Positions 60,815-64,000 of a stretch of 64,000 nt of DNA are shown one piece after another. This DNA comes from an uncultured delta proteobacterium (lineage in GTDB: Bacteria; Desulfobacterota; Syntrophia; Syntrophales; UBA8958), in NCBI GenBank assembly GCA_903885795.1, contig CAISJV010000065.1, positions 1-64,000 on the forward strand, given 5' to 3'. Within the stretch, counting starts at the first letter, position 1, and each line of letters starts with the position of its first letter. The notes beneath the pieces were generated by a model. It was not told the DNA's origin. It did not search any database and saw only the letters and a list, made by a program, of their open reading frames with translations. The position numbers were made by a program, and so were the translations under genes.

Positions 60815-61484
60815 TCGGTCCGAGTTTCCCGATACCATCCTCTGGATGCTCTGGGCGGCAAAGGAAGCGGCTTTCAAGGCGGTTAGCAAATTGAAGCCGG
60901 GGCTGAGCTTTATACACAGGGCGTACACCGTCACGTCACCCCGGAACGATGATTCCCAAAAGGCAGCCACAAGCCTCCCTGCAGTAAATTGCCCTGGTCT
61001 TCTTACCGAAGAAAACAGCCTTTGTTCCGGTTCACACCGTGAATCTGCACGTCGTGATGAACCCGGAAAGGCTGCGCACATCCTTCTGAAGCATACAAAC
61101 GGTGATGTGATGTCAATCCAGGAAAGTGCCGTGGTCATGACGCCGGCCGGTCCTGTGGATGCTTTCTTCACGCTGTCATCCCGCCGCGTTCACTGTGTCG
61201 CAGCCGTGAGAAACGGTCATGGTGGCACCTCGTCGGCTACTCTGGTCCAGGTTCTGGAGGAAAGAAGGGATGGTTTGTTTGATCCGTCCGCTGCCGTGCG
61301 CCGTGCGGTGATCCATCATCTTGCGTCCGTTCTGAAAGCCTCCCCTTATTATATCGACATCCGCCGCGATAAAACGACTCATGGCTACGGAGCGCCCCGC
61401 GTCTTCATCGAAGGAAGCCGGACGGATATCGACATCAGCCTCAGTCATGACGGCCAGTATATTGCCTTCGCCCTTCACTATTAA
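60699..61484 (+). CDS. AcpS-like 4'-phosphopantetheinyl transferase with a long insertion
   Basis: A 261-residue protein from TTG 60699 (GGAGGAGGAA upstream). The N-terminal TSIGNDIVDL...RFIARVFTPEEEERI and WAAKEAAFKAVSKLKPGLSF carry the metal-binding Asp and Glu of AcpS. The final GYGAPRVFIEGSRTDIDISLSHDGQYIAFALHY is the AcpS C-terminal block. AcpS is normally about 120-130 residues; here some 130 extra residues lie between the two blocks. It activates the cluster ACP, by inference. Confidence 0.75.
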   Translation: MTSIGNDIVDLTSPDSVGKSRDRRFIARVFTPEEEERIDRSEFPDTILWMLWAAKEAAFKAVSKLKPGLSFIHRAYTVTSPRNDDSQKAATSLPAVNCPGLLTEENSLCSGSHRESARRDEPGKAAHILLKHTNGDVMSIQESAVVMTPAGPVDAFFTLSSRRVHCVAAVRNGHGGTSSATLVQVLEERRDGLFDPSAAVRRAVIHHLASVLKASPYYIDIRRDKTTHGYGAPRVFIEGSRTDIDISLSHDGQYIAFALHY

Positions 61485-61510
61485 AGGCCACCGCCGGTGC
61501 AAAATTCATA

Positions 61511-62743
61511 TTAAAACGGGATTCTGTAGTTGACGATCACCCGGTAATCCTGCATATCCTGACCACCCATGGATTTATCCTGGGTTATAAAAGCCGTTCT
61601 CAGGCGAATCCACAATCCATCCAGAAGTTTTTGAAAACGATAATCCACGGTAAAATCAAGTTCATTCTGACTTGGTGAAGCGTGGGGGCCTGTCTTCGGG
61701 GTGGAAGAATCAGTAAAGTTGCCAAAAGCACTCAATCCGTTTATTCCCAGAGAAGTAAAATCGTAGGAGAGACCGGCAAGCCAAGTGTTCTCCCCCGCCC
61801 GGTCGTTGTCCTTAACTATAATCGAGGTGAATCCGGGATATCCTCCCCAGGGGGTTATAATGTCATGATCGTTGGAGGTAGCGGTATAGGCAAAGGTCAA
61901 ACCGAATCCCTTCCATTTGACAACTTCCTGCACGCCGACCATGCCGGTATTGAACGATCCCGCCAGGGCGCTCCCGACGTCTTGCTGATTTAAAAATTGC
62001 ATGGAGGTCACAAAAGCGAGATCGGCGTTATATTTCCATTCACCGTCTCCCTGGGCATAAAGAATATTCATGAGATTATAACCGTAATATTCCCAGAGTT
62101 GCAGCTTGTAATTCTTTGCCGGCTCAAATACCATGCCCGCCATGGTTACCGGTTCATTAGTGTCTGCAAAGCCCGCCGCCTCGGACATGCTTTCAAAGGA
62201 TGTGTTGGTCTTTGGCTTGATTTTGGTAACATGGGAAGCAAGCATGGTAAACAGCGAGAGGTCCTTGCTCGTGATGGTATAGGCTTCAAATGTATTTGGG
62301 GTCATTCTGTTATCATGGGGATTGATGAAGGGGGTATCCAATTCCTGACGAAAAACGGTTAGTTCCGTTTTGGCGACCCTTCCTTTCAGGAATGCCTCAC
62401 CCAGTGCCGTATAACCATTTTGCTGCGGGCCAAGGATGCCCGCGCCGCCCTTATCGGGATCGGTAAATATCAAACCCTGAGATGTAAACACCGTTAAGCC
62501 GGCCATCAGGTTGTGCCACCAGGGAGTCCGGTAGCCCAGCCAGCCTCCTACGGCCAGGGATTCTTGGGGGGAATCGTTGCTATATGACCTTTTGATATAA
62601 TAGGAACGAATATTTAAATCAAATTTTCCTATATCGAGTTTCTTTGCGGGATAATCAGATGCGTATGTCCCGGGCAGTGCTGTCATCATGAGAAGAATGA
62701 TCGCTGTGAGCATTGATTTGAAAAGAGTCTTCAGGAATTCCAT
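61511..62743 (-). CDS. OprD-family outer-membrane porin
   Basis: About 410 residues from ATG 62743 (M at 62758 or TTG 62779 are alternatives; 62743 gives the cleanest signal peptide MEFLKTLFKSMLTAIILLMM). The mature protein is a series of amphipathic strands with FDLNIRSYYIKRSY, GGWLGYRTPWWHNLMAGLTVFTSQG, LKGRVAKTELTVFRQELDTPFINPHDNRMTPNTFEAY and a C-terminal YRVIVNYRIPF. This is the OprD layout, a substrate-specific outer-membrane channel. It converges on the phosphopantetheinyl transferase gene with a 26-base gap. Confidence 0.85.
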   Translation of the reverse strand: MEFLKTLFKSMLTAIILLMMTALPGTYASDYPAKKLDIGKFDLNIRSYYIKRSYSNDSPQESLAVGGWLGYRTPWWHNLMAGLTVFTSQGLIFTDPDKGGAGILGPQQNGYTALGEAFLKGRVAKTELTVFRQELDTPFINPHDNRMTPNTFEAYTITSKDLSLFTMLASHVTKIKPKTNTSFESMSEAAGFADTNEPVTMAGMVFEPAKNYKLQLWEYYGYNLMNILYAQGDGEWKYNADLAFVTSMQFLNQQDVGSALAGSFNTGMVGVQEVVKWKGFGLTFAYTATSNDHDIITPWGGYPGFTSIIVKDNDRAGENTWLAGLSYDFTSLGINGLSAFGNFTDSSTPKTGPHASPSQNELDFTVDYRFQKLLDGLWIRLRTAFITQDKSMGGQDMQDYRVIVNYRIPF

Positions 62744-63056
62744 AGGCACTGCTCTCATGGATAGCGTTTCGCTTCCCAACCTGTCTGTTCAAGATCTCCG
62801 ATTGTCGCAGTTTATGTGTTTGATTAACTTGGCCGAAAATAAAAATCAATGGATATTTAGTTATATCTGTTGCCTATGGATATTGATGTTGTCAATTACA
62901 GTTCAGTTGAAAACGATTTTTGGGGAATGCGTTTTTGTGGTAGATTTTCTTCCGTAATACGCAGGCGAGAACAAAGAAAAAATGAAATGCGCCTGTTATT
63001 GGCGACACCTACGAGTCCTTACTCTCATAATACAGTGAAGAGTAATGATTACTTGT
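62744..63056. other. A/T-rich region upstream of porin
   Basis: No supported gene. The frames present are short and lack ribosome sites. It should contain the minus-strand porin promoter; no sigma-54 cassette is seen here. Confidence 0.3.
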
Positions 63057-63288
63057 TGAGTGTCACGACATCGTAGGCAGATTTCAGTGCCAAGACATCG
63101 TGGACGAACCAATAAAACCTGGGAGCTCTTCAGAAGACCGTCATAATCTTCTAAAATGAAAACTTTCCTTAAATCTGGTAATTTAAAGACCTTAAGGCAT
63201 TCAGCTTATGACCGAAATTAAACGGATAAAACAAAATAAGTCTTCGATGTGCTGGCACATTTATTCGTCCACGATGTCTTGGCACTCA
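63057..63288. mobile_element. 232-bp element with repeated inverted ends (non-autonomous IS relic)
   Basis: The outer ends TGAGTGTCACGACATCGTAG (63057) and, on the minus strand from 63288, TGAGTGCCAAGACATCGTGG are related. Inside each end there is a second related copy: left AGTGCCAAGACATCGTGG at 63086, right GTGCCAGCACATCGAAG on the minus strand. A 23-bp perfect inverted repeat joins 63086-63108 and 63264-63286. Two related repeats per end recall IS21-type termini. No transposase is inside. The right end supplies the TGA stop of the cyclase gene. Confidence 0.6.
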
Positions 63289-64000
63289 ACAATTACTGTT
63301 CGAAAGGGAGTCCCCTTGCAGGAGAAGGCTCTTCTTGTTTTGCTTCTGCTCATACATCAATTTATCCGCAGAGGCCGTGAGTTCGTCGATAGAACATGGA
63401 TGTTCAGGATCATAGTAAGAGCAACCGACACTGATTGAAAGTCTGTATTTCCGGTTTTCCTGATTGTTTCGAGTCTCAACCAGAGACTGCAACCGGTCAG
63501 TAAAGATCGCGGAACTTGCTGCGGTTATATCAACGGCAAGGGCGGCAAATTCATCTCCTCCCATACGAGCAATTATGTCGGAGGTTCGGAAGGTCTCTTT
63601 GAGCACGGTTGCCGCTTCCGTTAGCGCTCTATCTCCTTCCTCATGACCCAGCGTATCGTTAATCCATTTCAACCCGTCCAGATCAGCAAAAAAGAGAAGC
63701 ATTCCATTCTTATTCCTCTCTGCTAATTTTAACTGCTGCCCCGCAAGAGATAAGAACCCTCTTCTGTTGTGCAGGCCAGTGAGCTGATCGGTTATCGAAA
63801 GGGCAAAAATTTCCGCCTCCATCCTTTTGCGGTCCATGATGTCGCGGGCCATTGCCTGGAAGCCCACAACATGACCATCTCCCGTGATCAGCTGGGTACT
63901 TTGCCCAATCCAGACCTCACGACCCTCTTTTGTGAGGATAGGATATTCTATATAGGTATTTTGAATCCCCTTAACGAACTGACGACTGAAGAATTTTATG
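63286..64000 (-). CDS. PAS-GGDEF diguanylate cyclase, partial (N-terminus beyond edge)
   Basis: The frame is open to the right edge (238 residues visible). A PAS core (YIEYPILTKEGREVWIGQSTQLITGDGHVVGFQAMARDI) leads into a GGDEF domain: LTGLHNRRGFL, FADLDGLKWINDTLGHEEGDRAL, active site MGGDEFAAL (GGDEF intact) and SVGCSYYDPE. It should make c-di-GMP. The TGA stop comes from the end of the 232-bp element, so the C-terminus (SLSNSNC) may be shortened or altered. Confidence 0.87.
   Translation of the reverse strand, partial: IKFFSRQFVKGIQNTYIEYPILTKEGREVWIGQSTQLITGDGHVVGFQAMARDIMDRKRMEAEIFALSITDQLTGLHNRRGFLSLAGQQLKLAERNKNGMLLFFADLDGLKWINDTLGHEEGDRALTEAATVLKETFRTSDIIARMGGDEFAALAVDITAASSAIFTDRLQSLVETRNNQENRKYRLSISVGCSYYDPEHPCSIDELTASADKLMYEQKQNKKSLLLQGDSLSNSNC

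Overview
The window looks like chromosome of a Gram-negative anaerobe, most likely a Desulfobacterota (deltaproteobacterial) lineage of the Syntrophus/Syntrophales type. The basis is outer-membrane lipoproteins, OmpA-like and OprD-like proteins, abundant sigma-54 promoters, an NDP-forming acyl-CoA synthetase operon with a short-chain fatty acid permease, and many two-component and cyclic-nucleotide signalling proteins. The taxonomic guess is inference. No rRNA, tRNA, CRISPR array or intact transposase was seen.

Left half (1-32,220): small envelope and stress genes. They include BON-domain lipoproteins, CsbD-like, YtxH, Spy/CpxP-like, DUF5670, DUF3309, DUF3185 and universal stress proteins, OmpA-domain lipoproteins, PAP2 phosphatases, a P-type cation ATPase and an RNB-family RNase. 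A sensory block follows: a CHASE3-PAS histidine kinase, a lone receiver, a receiver-HD protein of the HD-GYP type and a GAF-adenylate cyclase. These genes are cut into transcription units by a repeated regulatory cassette. Each cassette has a 16-bp palindrome close to CCTCAACATATTGAGG, an 8-bp spacer and a third half-site. A conserved TTATTAAAGGAT-like block follows, and then a sigma-54 -24/-12 element exactly 133 bp (once 132 bp) from the palindrome start. I count nine cassette loci and ten such promoters. The ninth locus (41,211-41,704) is bidirectional: one symmetrical operator lies 133 bp from a sigma-54 promoter on each strand.

The sequence just after most of these promoters is the 5' end of a small antibiotic-biosynthesis-monooxygenase (ABM) gene. 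It is intact only at 28,982 and elsewhere decayed to short ORFs. Its start codon sits about 2 nt after the predicted transcription start. The simplest reading is that an ancestral unit, promoter-ABM-DUF5670-BON, was copied repeatedly and its promoter captured by other genes. The activator (an enhancer-binding protein) is not encoded in the window.

Middle (32,291-41,210, minus strand): a six-gene acyl-CoA operon driven by the leftward promoter of the bidirectional cassette. It encodes a CoA-transferase/GNAT fusion, an AtoE-type permease, a biotin carboxylase, an NDP-forming acyl-CoA synthetase, a DRTGG-type ATPase and a cytidylate-kinase-like protein. The rightward promoter faces an 8.7-kb cyclic beta-1,2-glucan synthase gene.

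Right part: a zinc-binding protein, an SfsA/GIY-YIG nuclease fusion, and then a compact type II fatty-acid-synthase-like cluster (53,280-61,484). That cluster holds a malonyl transferase, acyl-CoA dehydrogenase, KAS III, FabA, FabG, FabZ, KAS II, ACP, PlsC-type acyltransferase and a long AcpS-like phosphopantetheinyl transferase. A convergent OprD-like porin, a 232-bp element with inverted-repeat ends, and a PAS-GGDEF diguanylate cyclase running off the right edge complete the window.
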